From: JBBSEZ01 sp038239195
Lineage (GTDB): Bacteria > Planctomycetota > Planctomycetia > Gemmatales > Gemmataceae
Direction of reading: 5' to 3'
Assembly: GCA_038239195.1 (NCBI GenBank)
Contig: JBBSEZ010000226.1
Coordinates: 1-15,667 of the forward strand
DNA: 15,667 nucleotides
Positions 1 to 7,308 of the stretch are shown here, in pieces. The position numbers were made by a program, and so were the translations under genes. The stretch's first letter is position 1; each line of letters begins with the position of its first letter. A model generated the notes under the pieces. That model was not told the DNA's origin, made no database searches, and saw only the letters and a list, made by a program, of their open reading frames with translations.

Positions 1-2
1 AC

Positions 3-1154
3 CAGGGCTGGACCGACTTCGGCTTCATGGGCCACAAGGTCGTGAAGACGCCGCACCTCGACCGGCTCGCGGCAGAGAGTGCGGTATTTCCGAATGGCTA
101 CGTGCCGACCTCGCTGTGCCGGGCCAGCCTGGCGACGTTGCTGACCGGGCAGTATGGCCATCAACACAAAATCTGCTGCAACGACCCGCCCGACGACGTC
201 GATCGCTCGACGATGCACCCGTTCATCAAGAAGGCGCCCGCCGTGCCGCGCCTGCTACAGTCGGCCGGCTACCTGAGCCTCCAGACGGGCAAGTTCTGGG
301 AGGGGCATTACCTCAACGCCGGCTTCACGCACGGGATGACCACGAAGGGGCGACACGGGGAGGCCGGCTTGGCCATCGGCCGCAAGACCATGAGGCCGAT
401 TTACGACTTCCTCGATGGCCGAAAGGGCAAGCCGTTCTTCCTGTGGTACGCCCCGATGATGCCCCACGAGCCGCATGATCCGCCCGCGCGCTTGCTGAAG
501 AAGTACGCCGTGCCTGGCCGGCCCGTCAAACTGGCGAAGTACTACGCGATGTGCGAATGGTTCGACGAGACCGTCGGCGAGCTGCTGGCCCACCTCGACA
601 AGAAGGGGCTGCGCGCCAACACGCTGGTGGTCTTCGTCGTCGATAACGGCTGGGTGCAGGAGACGGGCGAGAAGAAGACAACGCGCGGCTGGTTTGCCCC
701 GAAGAGCAAGCTGTCGCCCTACGATGGCGGGGTACGCACTCCGATCCTGCTCCGCTGGCCCGGCCGAACCAAAGTTGGGCGCTACAACGACCTCGTCTCG
801 ACGATCGACCTGGCGCCGACGATCCTCACCGCTTGCCGCGTGCGAGTGCCCGTGGAGCTGCCGGGCGTGAACCTGCTGAACGTGGCGGCCGGCAAGGGCC
901 CGCTCGCGCGCAAGGCGGTGTTCGGCGAGATCTACCTCCACACGGCGATCGACCTGGACAGGCCGGCGCTCAACCTGACGCACCGCTGGGTGCGCGCGGG
1001 CGCGTGGAAGCTGATCGTGGGCAAGGGAGGCAAGGGCGAGGAACTGTACGATCTGGGGCGCGATCCGTTCGAGACGAGGAACCTGGCGAGCCGAGAGCCG
1101 GCGCGGGTGCGCGAGCTCAAGGCCTTGCTCGATGGGTGGTGGAGGGGGAGATGA
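3..1154 (+). CDS. Sulfatase (alkaline-phosphatase superfamily), 5' end cut by the window
   Basis: The frame is open from the window edge, so the real start and the first metal-binding aspartates lie outside; residues here are counted from the ATG at 27. Visible family marks are KTPHLDRLA, the active-site region SLCRASLATLLTG (Cys codon 117-119, C31), HQHKI, the DNG metal-binding motif (D206-N207-G208) and SPYDGGVRTP, which resembles the usual substrate-side K...YEGG.R.P block. Members hydrolyse sulfate esters after the active-site Cys is oxidised to formylglycine, usually after export; planctomycetes carry many for sulfated algal or mucin glycans. Aligned on LLTG, the signature reads C-R-A-S-L rather than C-x-P-S-R, so the usual Arg is replaced by Leu. 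I recall C-R-P-S-L forms from planctomycete sulfatases, so this is probably a subfamily trait rather than inactivation. The substrate cannot be told from the sequence. No sulfatase-maturase gene is visible nearby. Confidence 0.9.
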   Translation, partial: QGWTDFGFMGHKVVKTPHLDRLAAESAVFPNGYVPTSLCRASLATLLTGQYGHQHKICCNDPPDDVDRSTMHPFIKKAPAVPRLLQSAGYLSLQTGKFWEGHYLNAGFTHGMTTKGRHGEAGLAIGRKTMRPIYDFLDGRKGKPFFLWYAPMMPHEPHDPPARLLKKYAVPGRPVKLAKYYAMCEWFDETVGELLAHLDKKGLRANTLVVFVVDNGWVQETGEKKTTRGWFAPKSKLSPYDGGVRTPILLRWPGRTKVGRYNDLVSTIDLAPTILTACRVRVPVELPGVNLLNVAAGKGPLARKAVFGEIYLHTAIDLDRPALNLTHRWVRAGAWKLIVGKGGKGEELYDLGRDPFETRNLASREPARVRELKALLDGWWRGR

Positions 1155-1225
1155 GGCTCGCCACACAGGGCACGCCCAGCTGAGCTGTTCGTGAGAACCG
1201 GCCGCCTCGGGCCTCCGGTGAAGAA

Positions 1226-1254
1226 TTGTCTGGCTCGCTGCGAGCCGGTACGAT
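1226..1254 (+). promoter_or_regulatory. Candidate sigma70-type promoter of the ATPase/DUF4276 module, with an inverted repeat in the spacer
   Basis: TTGTCT (1226-1231) and TACGAT (1249-1254) are separated by exactly 17 nt, and each matches 4 of 6 consensus positions. A start near 1261 would give a leader of about 30 nt before the ATG at 1291. The spacer contains a perfect 6-bp inverted repeat with a 3-nt centre, GGCTCG-CTG-CGAGCC (1232-1246), in the position expected for a repressor operator. This is inference from pattern only. Confidence 0.4.
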
Positions 1255-1290
1255 GGGCAACGTGGGCCCCGCTTGCTTCGAGGTCACGCC

Positions 1291-2433
1291 ATGATAACCC
1301 GCGTGCGAATCGCCGGCTTCAAGAGCCTCGGGGACGTCACCGTCGATCTGGGCCCGTTGACGGTGCTCATCGGGCGAAGCGGGACGGGCAAGAGCAACTT
1401 CATCGAGGCGCTCTGCTTTCTGCGCGACTACGTTGCCCGGCCGGATGCGGTAAGCTCTCAGTACGCCTCTGCCTCGGACCGCTTGTTTTGTGCGACTTCC
1501 TCCCACCCCAGGCAGGTGGCCATCGAGGTCGTTTTTCGGCTCCCTGGGACCTCCGGTGACTTTCGGTATCTGATCGGGCTGCGCCAGGCACCTCCAGGCC
1601 AGCCGCCTTCTCTTGCCGAAGAGCTCTTGTCCCTCGATGGCACCGTGCTCTTTCACCGCAGAGACTTGAACTGGGTCACGCCGCCCGACGTTCACTCGCC
1701 CCCCGAGCCGTCTTGGGGCCTGACGTTAGGCACCGTGGCAGGCGTCCAGGATATCACCACCGCCTACTTTGCGCTCACAATCGGGCTGGGGCATTACGAC
1801 TTCCCCGAAACGGTCTTCCTCGCCCCAGCCGTGCCGACCGCCCAGGCCAGAGGCCTCTCCGACCACGGGGAGAACTATCTCGACGTCTTCGCCACCCTTC
1901 GCACAAACCTCTCCGCGCCGAGCCCGTGGAAGGAGATCACCGCGGCCCTTCGGCGCCTCAATCCGGCGGTGAAGAACATCGATTTCCGGTTGCCCCAACG
2001 AGACGGGATCTCTCTCAGCCATCAGGTGGGCAACGGGGCCTTCACGTTCGACCTCCAGCAAGAGTCGGAAGGACTGCGGCGGTTCTTTGCCCACCTGCTC
2101 GCGCTCTACCAAATGCCGTCCAAGCAGACGCTCCTTTTCGAGGAGCCCGAGAAGGGGATTCATCCGGGCGCGCTCGCCGTGCTTGCCGAGGAATTCAAGG
2201 CTTGCGTGGAAACGAAGCGAGGCCAGGTCATCCTGACGACACACAGTCCCGAACTGCTCAACTACTTCGAGCCGGAACAGCTCCGCGTTACGGAGATCCA
2301 CGACCACCTCACGCGCATCGGGCCTGTGGTAAGCGATCAGTTGGAGAGCCTGCGCGAACACTTGCTGACGCCGGGCGAGCTGCTGACCGTCGATCCGGCC
2401 CGCCTGACCACTCCCCCTGTCCCGGTGGGCTAG
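1291..2433 (+). CDS. AAA/ABC-type ATPase (AAA_21/OLD-like), ATPase partner of a two-gene module
   Basis: A 380-residue soluble ATPase of the RecF/SMC-like class. It begins with the typical I-x-x-F-K-S-L beta strand, then Walker A GRSGTGKS (28-35), an ABC-signature-like SEGLRR (259-264), Walker B LLFEEPEKGIHP (281-292, with Glu in the usual Asp place, as is common in this group) and the switch histidine in TTHSP (H318). It has no long coiled coil and no fused nuclease domain, so it is an ATPase-only protein. I chose the ATG at 1291 over an in-frame TTG at 1273 because GAGG (1280-1283) sits 7 nt upstream and the protein then starts directly with the first beta strand. The next gene starts 3 nt after its stop, so the two are almost certainly co-translated. 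By analogy with OLD, Gabija and PARIS ATPases it may sense infection or DNA ends and control its TOPRIM-like partner; this role is inferred. Confidence 0.85.
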   Translation: MITRVRIAGFKSLGDVTVDLGPLTVLIGRSGTGKSNFIEALCFLRDYVARPDAVSSQYASASDRLFCATSSHPRQVAIEVVFRLPGTSGDFRYLIGLRQAPPGQPPSLAEELLSLDGTVLFHRRDLNWVTPPDVHSPPEPSWGLTLGTVAGVQDITTAYFALTIGLGHYDFPETVFLAPAVPTAQARGLSDHGENYLDVFATLRTNLSAPSPWKEITAALRRLNPAVKNIDFRLPQRDGISLSHQVGNGAFTFDLQQESEGLRRFFAHLLALYQMPSKQTLLFEEPEKGIHPGALAVLAEEFKACVETKRGQVILTTHSPELLNYFEPEQLRVTEIHDHLTRIGPVVSDQLESLREHLLTPGELLTVDPARLTTPPVPVG

Positions 2434-2436
2434 CCG

Positions 2437-3120
2437 ATGGCCGCGCCCAGGCGCCTCGTCTTGTGTGTCGAGGGAGACGGCGACGTCGCTGCCGCCCCGA
2501 TCCTCGTGAAGAAGCTCCTCACGGAGCTCCAGGGCTGGGACTGCCTGTTCCTCGATCCCGCACCGATCCGCATCGGGGGCGTCACCAACCTCTTCGGCAA
2601 GAAAGCGGCGAACTGGTGCCAGAAACTTCTCGTCGCGGCCAAACGAGGCAACCTGGGAGGCGTTCTCTTGCTGCAAGACGGAGACACCGCACCACTCCCC
2701 GGCCAGCCGTTTTGCGCCAAGGAGGTGGGCGCGAGCCTCACCGAGCGTGCCCGCACCACAGGCGCGGGAACACAGTTCTCCGTTTCGTGTGTGTTCGCCC
2801 TCCAGGAGTACGAAAGTTGGTTGATCGCCGGCGTCGAATCGCTCGCCGGCAAACCGCTGCCGGATGGCCGAACAGGCGCATGCGCTCCGGCGGGCGATCT
2901 CGAAAGCGCGCCGCGGAACGCGAAGGGCTGGTTGAGTCAGCAGATGGAGAACGGGTACAAGGAGACGACCCACCAGGAACCGCTCACCGACATGGTCGAT
3001 CTGACAGTCGTGAGACAACGCAACCTGCGTTCATTTCGCCGCCTCGAATCTGCGTTACGCGAATTGATCGAGGCCATCCGGTCGGGACAACACATCGTGT
3101 CGCCCGCAGCCCCGACCTGA
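2437..3120 (+). CDS. DUF4276-type protein with TOPRIM-like acidic motifs, partner of the upstream ATPase
   Basis: A 227-residue protein. Its N-terminus LVLCVEGDGDV (7-17) presents the TOPRIM-style glutamate (E12), and LLLQDGD (77-83) presents the DxD pair (D81, D83) after a beta strand. FALQEYESWLIA (120-131) matches the conserved E-x-E-x-W block I associate with DUF4276, and the C-terminal RSFRRLESALREL looks like the family's closing helix. TOPRIM folds in OLD-family nucleases bind divalent metal through such residues and cut DNA or RNA, so a nuclease effector is a reasonable inference, but no activity can be read directly. The gene starts 3 nt after the ATPase stop and ends 12 nt from a convergent glycosyltransferase gene. 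Nearest analogues are the separate TOPRIM subunit of PARIS (AriB) and the TOPRIM half of GajA, though overall similarity to those is not apparent by eye. Confidence 0.72.
   Translation: MAAPRRLVLCVEGDGDVAAAPILVKKLLTELQGWDCLFLDPAPIRIGGVTNLFGKKAANWCQKLLVAAKRGNLGGVLLLQDGDTAPLPGQPFCAKEVGASLTERARTTGAGTQFSVSCVFALQEYESWLIAGVESLAGKPLPDGRTGACAPAGDLESAPRNAKGWLSQQMENGYKETTHQEPLTDMVDLTVVRQRNLRSFRRLESALRELIEAIRSGQHIVSPAAPT
3080..3117. other. Nested hairpin at the convergent 3' ends of two operons
   Basis: GGTCGGG (3080-3086) pairs with CCCGACC (3111-3117), and the loop holds a second small stem, ACAC/GTGT (3090-3093 / 3097-3100). It lies inside the last codons of the DUF4276 gene and just past the stop of the convergent glycosyltransferase gene. 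It could slow or stop transcription from either side, but there is no U-tract, so an intrinsic terminator is only a guess. Confidence 0.25.
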
Positions 3121-3132
3121 CTCACTCGAAGC

Positions 3133-4404
3133 TCACGCTGGCAGCGGAACGCGCGCATCAGGCAGCGCGCCCGTCGAGTTGCTGCTTCGCCGTTCCGCAC
3201 CCAGCGCCCACCCCATCCCGAGCAGCGCCGCCACCATCAGCACGAAGAACGGCCGCACGCCCCCCGGCCAGGCCCACGGAGCGTAACAGTCGATCAGGAA
3301 CAGCAGCGGCGCCGCCACAAGCAAAGTTGCCACCCTCTCCCCGCCCCCGCGCCGGCGCACGTGTGCGTACCCCAGCACCGCGGGCACGACGAGCGCGGAA
3401 GCATCCACAGGGTTGAAGTGCGGGCTCAACACCAGCCCCAGCAAGAGCAGAAGGGCCAGGCGCAGGTCGGTGCAAGCATCCTTGCGCCCTGGCGCTTGCC
3501 ACAGCACCACGACCGCAACGAGCAAGAGGGACGCCGCGGTCAGCGCATTGATGAGCGAGCCGCTCTCCGCCCCAAGAAGCGCCGTCAGGAAGCCCTTCAA
3601 GTTGTACATGCGCTCCGGGTCGATGCCGTATTGGCCGAACTGCTCGGCGCTGTGCCGGACCACGCCCAGGAAGCCCGCCCAGCACGACATACCCAACACG
3701 GCCGTCGTCGCCCCCACCCACAGCGCGAACAGCCCGACGGCCAGGCCCAGTTCGCGCCAGCGCCGACCGCCCACGAGCAGCAGCGCCGGCACCACCATGA
3801 GCTGGGGCTTCACGGTCCCCAGCACGAGGCAGAGGGCGGTCCCGAAGGCCCGGCCCTCTTTGTAGTTGCAGGCGAAGCCTGCCAGGCAGACCAGGCACAC
3901 CAGAGACCATTGCCCCATCTGGAACGTCATGAACAGGGGCGGAAACGCGAGCACCGTCATCAGGAGCACGGCGAAAGCGCGCCGGTCCCAATCCTCGGCC
4001 AGGCGATGCAAGAACCAGGCCAGCGGCAGCAGCAGCGCGAGCTGGAAGAGCGCCCAGACGTAGAACGCGGTCGAAAGCGGCAGCAGCGCGAGCAGGGCGG
4101 CAGGCATCACCGTCGTGGGCGGGTAGTTGTACGCCAGCACGCCCTCCGTCGGGCCGCGCTCCGGCAGCAACCGGCGCTGATGCTCCGCCTGAAGCTCGAG
4201 ATCGTACAGGCGGGCCCCTTTCCCTTCGAGCACCATCGACCAGCCGGTGTAGAAGGCGCTGAAGTCGGACCGCCAGAACATCCCGCGCGCCGCCATGCTC
4301 AGCCAGAGCGCGCACAGCGCCAGGGCGATCCCGCCGTTCAAGGCGAGAGCGGCCCGCGTTCGGGCCCCCGGTGCCACTTCCGACCGCCCCGCGACGACTG
4401 GCAT
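3133..4404 (-). CDS. Polytopic membrane glycosyltransferase, GT87/DUF2029-like (GT-C fold)
   Basis: A 423-residue integral membrane protein with about ten hydrophobic segments. The first starts near residue 19, and the following loop carries SDFSAFYTG (46-54), with an acidic residue (D47) where GT-C enzymes place their catalytic or metal-binding Asp, then LYD. Both are typical of the GT87/DUF2029 family, as is the later YNYPPT motif. Characterised relatives are polyprenyl-phosphate-dependent mannosyltransferases acting on the outer face of the membrane; donor and acceptor here are unknown. I chose the ATG at 4404 over a TTG at 4422 because a GGAGGGAGAGGG purine tract sits just upstream and would otherwise be inside the gene. 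It lies 66 nt downstream of the metallophosphoesterase gene on the same strand, with a good promoter candidate in that gap. Its 3' end nearly touches the convergent DUF4276 gene. Confidence 0.82.
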   Translation of the reverse strand: MPVVAGRSEVAPGARTRAALALNGGIALALCALWLSMAARGMFWRSDFSAFYTGWSMVLEGKGARLYDLELQAEHQRRLLPERGPTEGVLAYNYPPTTVMPAALLALLPLSTAFYVWALFQLALLLPLAWFLHRLAEDWDRRAFAVLLMTVLAFPPLFMTFQMGQWSLVCLVCLAGFACNYKEGRAFGTALCLVLGTVKPQLMVVPALLLVGGRRWRELGLAVGLFALWVGATTAVLGMSCWAGFLGVVRHSAEQFGQYGIDPERMYNLKGFLTALLGAESGSLINALTAASLLLVAVVVLWQAPGRKDACTDLRLALLLLLGLVLSPHFNPVDASALVVPAVLGYAHVRRRGGGERVATLLVAAPLLFLIDCYAPWAWPGGVRPFFVLMVAALLGMGWALGAERRSSNSTGALPDARVPLPA

Positions 4405-4440
4405 GGTCCCTCTCCCTCCCAAGGCGCGCGCGTCTGCGGA

Positions 4441-4469
4441 AGGATAGGCCGGTCGCGGCGGGCGGTCAA
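4441..4469 (-). promoter_or_regulatory. Candidate promoter of the GT87-like gene
   Basis: On the minus strand TTGACC (4469-4464, 5 of 6) and TATCCT (4446-4441, 4 of 6) are separated by 17 nt. The -35 box begins 2 nt after the stop codon of the upstream phosphoesterase gene, suggesting the glycosyltransferase gene can be expressed independently, with a leader of roughly 30 nt. Confidence 0.45.
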
Positions 4470-4470
4470 A

Positions 4471-4956
4471 TCACCCCACTTCGATGCGCTCCACCGTCCC
4501 GCTCGCCAGGTCGAGCACCGCACACGTCTTGGGCCTTGCCCGGTACAGCGCCCCCGGGTTGATGACGCGCGTCGGGCCGGTCACGTGCTCCGCCGCCTCG
4601 TGCGTGTGGCCGTAGAAGAGATAGTCGTAATGCCCGCTGTGCTCCACGTCGCGCATCAGGCCCTTGTCGTCGCCGTGGAGAAAGGCGATCTTCACCCCCT
4701 CCAACTCCAGATTGCCGTAGTTCTCGTGCAGCGTCACGCCAGCGGCACTCATCGCCTCGCGCAACGTGTCGCGGTAGACGTCGCAATTGCCGAACACGAA
4801 ATGGGCGTCGAGGCCACGGAAGAGCGCGACGGTCGCTCCGTCGTCGACGTCGCCGCAGTGCAAGACAGTCTGCACGCCCCGCTCCCGCAGCAGGTCGAGG
4901 GCGCGGCTCACCGTGTCGGTGCGCCCGTGGCTGTCGCTGACGATGCCGATTTTCAT
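4471..4956 (-). CDS. YfcE/MJ0936-like metallophosphoesterase
   Basis: A 161-residue cytosolic calcineurin-like phosphoesterase of the small YfcE/MJ0936 class. All metal ligands are visible in order: D8-x-H10 (SDSHGR), GD at 35-36 (HCGDVDD), GN at 56-57 (GNCD), H94 (LHGD) and the closing GHTH (H117, H119), followed by the family's NPGA (133-136). Such enzymes bind two metal ions, often Mn, and hydrolyse phosphodiesters in vitro; the natural substrate is generally unknown. The ATG at 4956 is preferred over an upstream TTG because the protein then begins directly with MKIGIVSDSH and a GAGGGAG ribosome binding site precedes it. It is divergent from nusB across a 157-nt gap, where TACAAT (5001-4996) could be its -10 box (weak). 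Confidence 0.92.
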   Translation of the reverse strand: MKIGIVSDSHGRTDTVSRALDLLRERGVQTVLHCGDVDDGATVALFRGLDAHFVFGNCDVYRDTLREAMSAAGVTLHENYGNLELEGVKIAFLHGDDKGLMRDVEHSGHYDYLFYGHTHEAAEHVTGPTRVINPGALYRARPKTCAVLDLASGTVERIEVG

Positions 4957-5054
4957 CGCTCCCTCGCTCGTTCGGGACCGGCGCCTCTCGCCTCGATTGT
5001 ATCCTGTGTCCGCCCCGTGTCCCCTGGATGGCCGGGACAAAACGCGGAGCGCCG

Positions 5055-5083
5055 TTGGCTGACCACCCGAATTTCACTACCCT
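5055..5083 (+). promoter_or_regulatory. Weak candidate promoter of the nusB operon
   Basis: TTGGCT (5055-5060, 4 of 6) and TACCCT (5078-5083, 3 of 6) lie 17 nt apart, about 30 nt before the nusB start codon. This is the best pair I could find in the divergent gap and is only suggestive. Confidence 0.25.
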
Positions 5084-5113
5084 GTTCAGAAAGGCCCCCA
5101 CGCAAGACGACTC

Positions 5114-5533
5114 ATGACCCGACGCCATCGAGCCCGCGAAGTTGCCCTCCAGCTGCTCTATCAGCACGACCTCAACCCGCGCGTGCCGCGCCCCGCCATC
5201 GAGCGCTTTACGCAGGACCGCCTGGGCGATGAGGCCCTCGCCGCGTTCGCGCTGGCCCTCTACGACGGCGCGGTCGGCCACCTCGCCGAGATCGATGCGC
5301 GGCTGACCGCCGTGGCGGAGAACTGGCGCCTGGCGCGCATGACCGTCGTCGATCGCAACGTCCTGCGGCTGGGCGCCTACGAGTTGCTGCACGACTCGCA
5401 AACCCCGGCCAGCGTCGCCATCAACGAGGCCATCGAGCTGGCCCGCCGCTACGGTGCCGCCGGCTCGCCCGCCTTCGTCAACGGCGTCCTCGACCGCGTG
5501 AGGCCCGTCCCCACCCCGGCGCCTTCCCCATAA
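5114..5533 (+). CDS. nusB: Transcription antitermination factor NusB
   Basis: A 139-residue all-helical protein of normal family length. The family is clear from the start (RHRAREVALQLLYQHDL) and above all from the C-terminal half: ENWRLARMTVVDRNVLRLG, then TPASVAINEAIELARRYG and FVNGVLDRV. NusB with NusE binds boxA RNA and lets RNA polymerase read through rRNA operons. It opens a tight operon: the stop is 5 nt before the PHP gene, which is 3 nt before ftsY. There is no clear Shine-Dalgarno before the ATG, which is not rare in this group. A nusB-ftsY neighbourhood is, as I recall, common in planctomycetes. Confidence 0.96.
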   Translation: MTRRHRAREVALQLLYQHDLNPRVPRPAIERFTQDRLGDEALAAFALALYDGAVGHLAEIDARLTAVAENWRLARMTVVDRNVLRLGAYELLHDSQTPASVAINEAIELARRYGAAGSPAFVNGVLDRVRPVPTPAPSP

Positions 5534-5538
5534 CTCCC

Positions 5539-6396
5539 ATGCCCGCGCGCCAGCCATTTACCGCCCTCTGCCAAAATCTCGCTCGCGGCCCCCACGCCGG
5601 GCGCGCCGACCTGCACCTGCACACCACCGCCAGCGACGGCACCTACACGCCCGCCGAGATCGTCGAGCTGGCCCGACGTTGCGGGCTGTCTGCCGTCGCC
5701 GTCACCGACCACGACACCCTCGCCGCCCTCCCCGCCGCGCGCGCCGCGGCATCGGGCACCGATCTCGAAGTGATCGCGGCCGCCGAGATCACCTCCGAGT
5801 ACGCCGGCCGGGAACTGCACCTGCTCGCGTATTTCGTCGATCCCGACGATGGCCCGCTCACCGCCGCCCTCGCCGCCATCCGGGTGGACCGCACGCATCG
5901 GTTTCGCGAGATGATCGAGCGATTGCGCGGCCGGGGCGTGTCCGTTGACGGGGAGGGCGAAGCGCCCGACGCGCTGGGCCGGCGCCACCTGGCCGAGCTG
6001 ATGGTCAAGCAAGGCCGGGTCGGGTCGGTCCGCGAGGCATTCGCCCGCTACCTGGGAGACAAGGGGGAGGTCGTCGTCCCGAAGAAGCGACGGCCCGCGG
6101 CCGAGGTGCTGGCGCTGGTCCGCGGCGCGGGCGGCGTTGCGGCCTGGGCCCACCCTGCTTATGATTGCACACAGGCAGCGCTGGCCGAATTGCGTGCCGC
6201 CGGGCTCGGCGCCGTCGAGGTGGAATACCCCGACACCAGGCGCGGGCGGGCCCTGGAGCTGCGGGCGTGGGCGGCAGAGCTCGGCCTGGCCGTGAGCGGG
6301 GGCAGCGACTGCCACGGGCCGGGGCGCCGCTCGGTCGGCGCCTGCACCGTGTCGTCCGAGGAACTCGGCGCGCTGCGCCGGCAGGTGGGGAGGTAG
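5539..6396 (+). CDS. PHP-domain phosphoesterase (YciV/TrpH-like, RNase AM type)
   Basis: A 285-residue PHP-family metalloenzyme. Metal ligands appear in family order: HLH (H26, H28), D33, TDHD (56-59), E83 (AAEITSE), H94, AHP (H205) and SDCHG (D257, H259). The insertion with GRRHLAELMVKQG (148-160) places it with the YciV/TrpH branch, whose characterised members are 3',5'-nucleoside bisphosphate phosphatases or 5'-3' exonucleases that trim small RNAs and 5S/23S rRNA 5' ends. It sits between nusB and ftsY with gaps of only 5 and 3 nt, so it is co-transcribed and probably translationally coupled. A link to rRNA processing would fit its NusB neighbour, but that is inference. The 22 residues before HLH are slightly longer than usual; a later start is possible, though none is better placed. 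Confidence 0.92.
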   Translation: MPARQPFTALCQNLARGPHAGRADLHLHTTASDGTYTPAEIVELARRCGLSAVAVTDHDTLAALPAARAAASGTDLEVIAAAEITSEYAGRELHLLAYFVDPDDGPLTAALAAIRVDRTHRFREMIERLRGRGVSVDGEGEAPDALGRRHLAELMVKQGRVGSVREAFARYLGDKGEVVVPKKRRPAAEVLALVRGAGGVAAWAHPAYDCTQAALAELRAAGLGAVEVEYPDTRRGRALELRAWAAELGLAVSGGSDCHGPGRRSVGACTVSSEELGALRRQVGR

Positions 6397-6399
6397 TCC

Positions 6400-7308
6400 G
6401 TGGTCTTCCGTGCCATCTTCGACAAGATCAAGGCGGGGCTCTCCAAGACCCGCGGCGTGTTCTCGGGCATCGCCGCCCTGCTCCGCCTGCGCGGCCGGGT
6501 GGACAAGGACTTCCTCATCGCGCTCGAAGAGCGCCTCTACCTTGCCGACGTGGGGACCGCCGCCACGGCGCAGATCGTAGACCGCGTGCGACAAGCTTTC
6601 CTCGACAAGGAGATCACCGAGGACGTGACCGCCTTCGTCAAGGCCGAGCTCAAGGGGCTGCTCTCCGAGGGCGGAACGGTCAACTTCGCCGCGAGCGGGC
6701 CCACCATCTTGCTCGTGGCGGGGGTGAACGGCTCCGGGAAGACGACCTCGATCGCCAAACTGGCCCGGCGGATGCAGGAGGACGGCAAAAAGGTGATGGT
6801 CGCGGCCTGTGACACCTTCCGCGCCGCGGCCGTGGAGCAGCTCACCATCTGGTCGCAGCGGATCGGCTGCGAGATCGTCAAGAACGAGCAGGGCAGCGAT
6901 CCCGCCGCCGTTGCCCACGACGCCTGCGAGCGCGCCAAGGCCCGCGGGCACGACGTCGTTATCGTGGACACCGCCGGCAGATTGCACACCCAAACGCACC
7001 TGATGCGCGAGCTGGAGAAGATCCACCGCGTGGTGAGCCGGCAAGTCCCCGGCGCGCCCCACGAGGTGCTGCTGGTGCTCGACGCGACGACGGGACAGAA
7101 CGCGATCGCCCAGGCGGAGCAGTTCAAGAAATCGGTCGCCTGCACCGGGATCATCCTGTCGAAGCTCGACGGCACCGCCAAGGGCGGGGCCATCTTCGCC
7201 ATCAAGCAGAAGCTCGACCTGCCGGTCAAGTTCATCGGCGTGGGCGAGAAGCTCGAAGACCTCGAGCCGTTCGACGCCGATACCTACGTCGAGGCGCTGT
7301 TCGAGTAA
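6400..7308 (+). CDS. ftsY: Signal recognition particle receptor FtsY
   Basis: A 302-residue SRP-family GTPase with helical N domain (about 1-95) and NG GTPase domain. Motifs are G1 GVNGSGKT (108-115), DTFRAAA (138-144), DTAGR (190-194), SKLDG (254-258, where TKLDG is more usual) and the closing GVGEK (280-284). FtsY docks SRP-ribosome complexes at the membrane for co-translational insertion. There is no long acidic A domain before the N domain, only a short amphipathic-looking stretch (MVFRAIFDKIKAGLSKTRG), the minimal form also found in many non-enteric bacteria. It starts with GTG 3 nt after the PHP stop. Its stop codon overlaps the first bases of a 34-bp inverted repeat that probably ends the operon. 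Confidence 0.97.
   Translation: MVFRAIFDKIKAGLSKTRGVFSGIAALLRLRGRVDKDFLIALEERLYLADVGTAATAQIVDRVRQAFLDKEITEDVTAFVKAELKGLLSEGGTVNFAASGPTILLVAGVNGSGKTTSIAKLARRMQEDGKKVMVAACDTFRAAAVEQLTIWSQRIGCEIVKNEQGSDPAAVAHDACERAKARGHDVVIVDTAGRLHTQTHLMRELEKIHRVVSRQVPGAPHEVLLVLDATTGQNAIAQAEQFKKSVACTGIILSKLDGTAKGGAIFAIKQKLDLPVKFIGVGEKLEDLEPFDADTYVEALFE

Noticed and set aside
2437..3120. DUF4276-type protein as an antitoxin in a toxin-antitoxin pair with the ATPase
   Set aside because: Size and acidic TOPRIM-like motifs fit an effector nuclease better, and the partner is a full ATPase rather than a small toxin; not formally excluded.
1713..3416. Plus-strand open frame overlapping the ATPase and DUF4276 genes
   Set aside because: Out of frame with two motif-bearing genes and Arg/Pro-rich without domain features.
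3361..5232. Plus-strand open frame opposite the glycosyltransferase and phosphoesterase genes
   Set aside because: Gln/Arg/His-rich translation typical of the complement of hydrophobic coding sequence; the minus-strand genes have clear motifs and ribosome binding sites.
5449..7062. Minus-strand open frame opposite the PHP and ftsY genes
   Set aside because: Antisense to two well-identified genes, with no domain signature.
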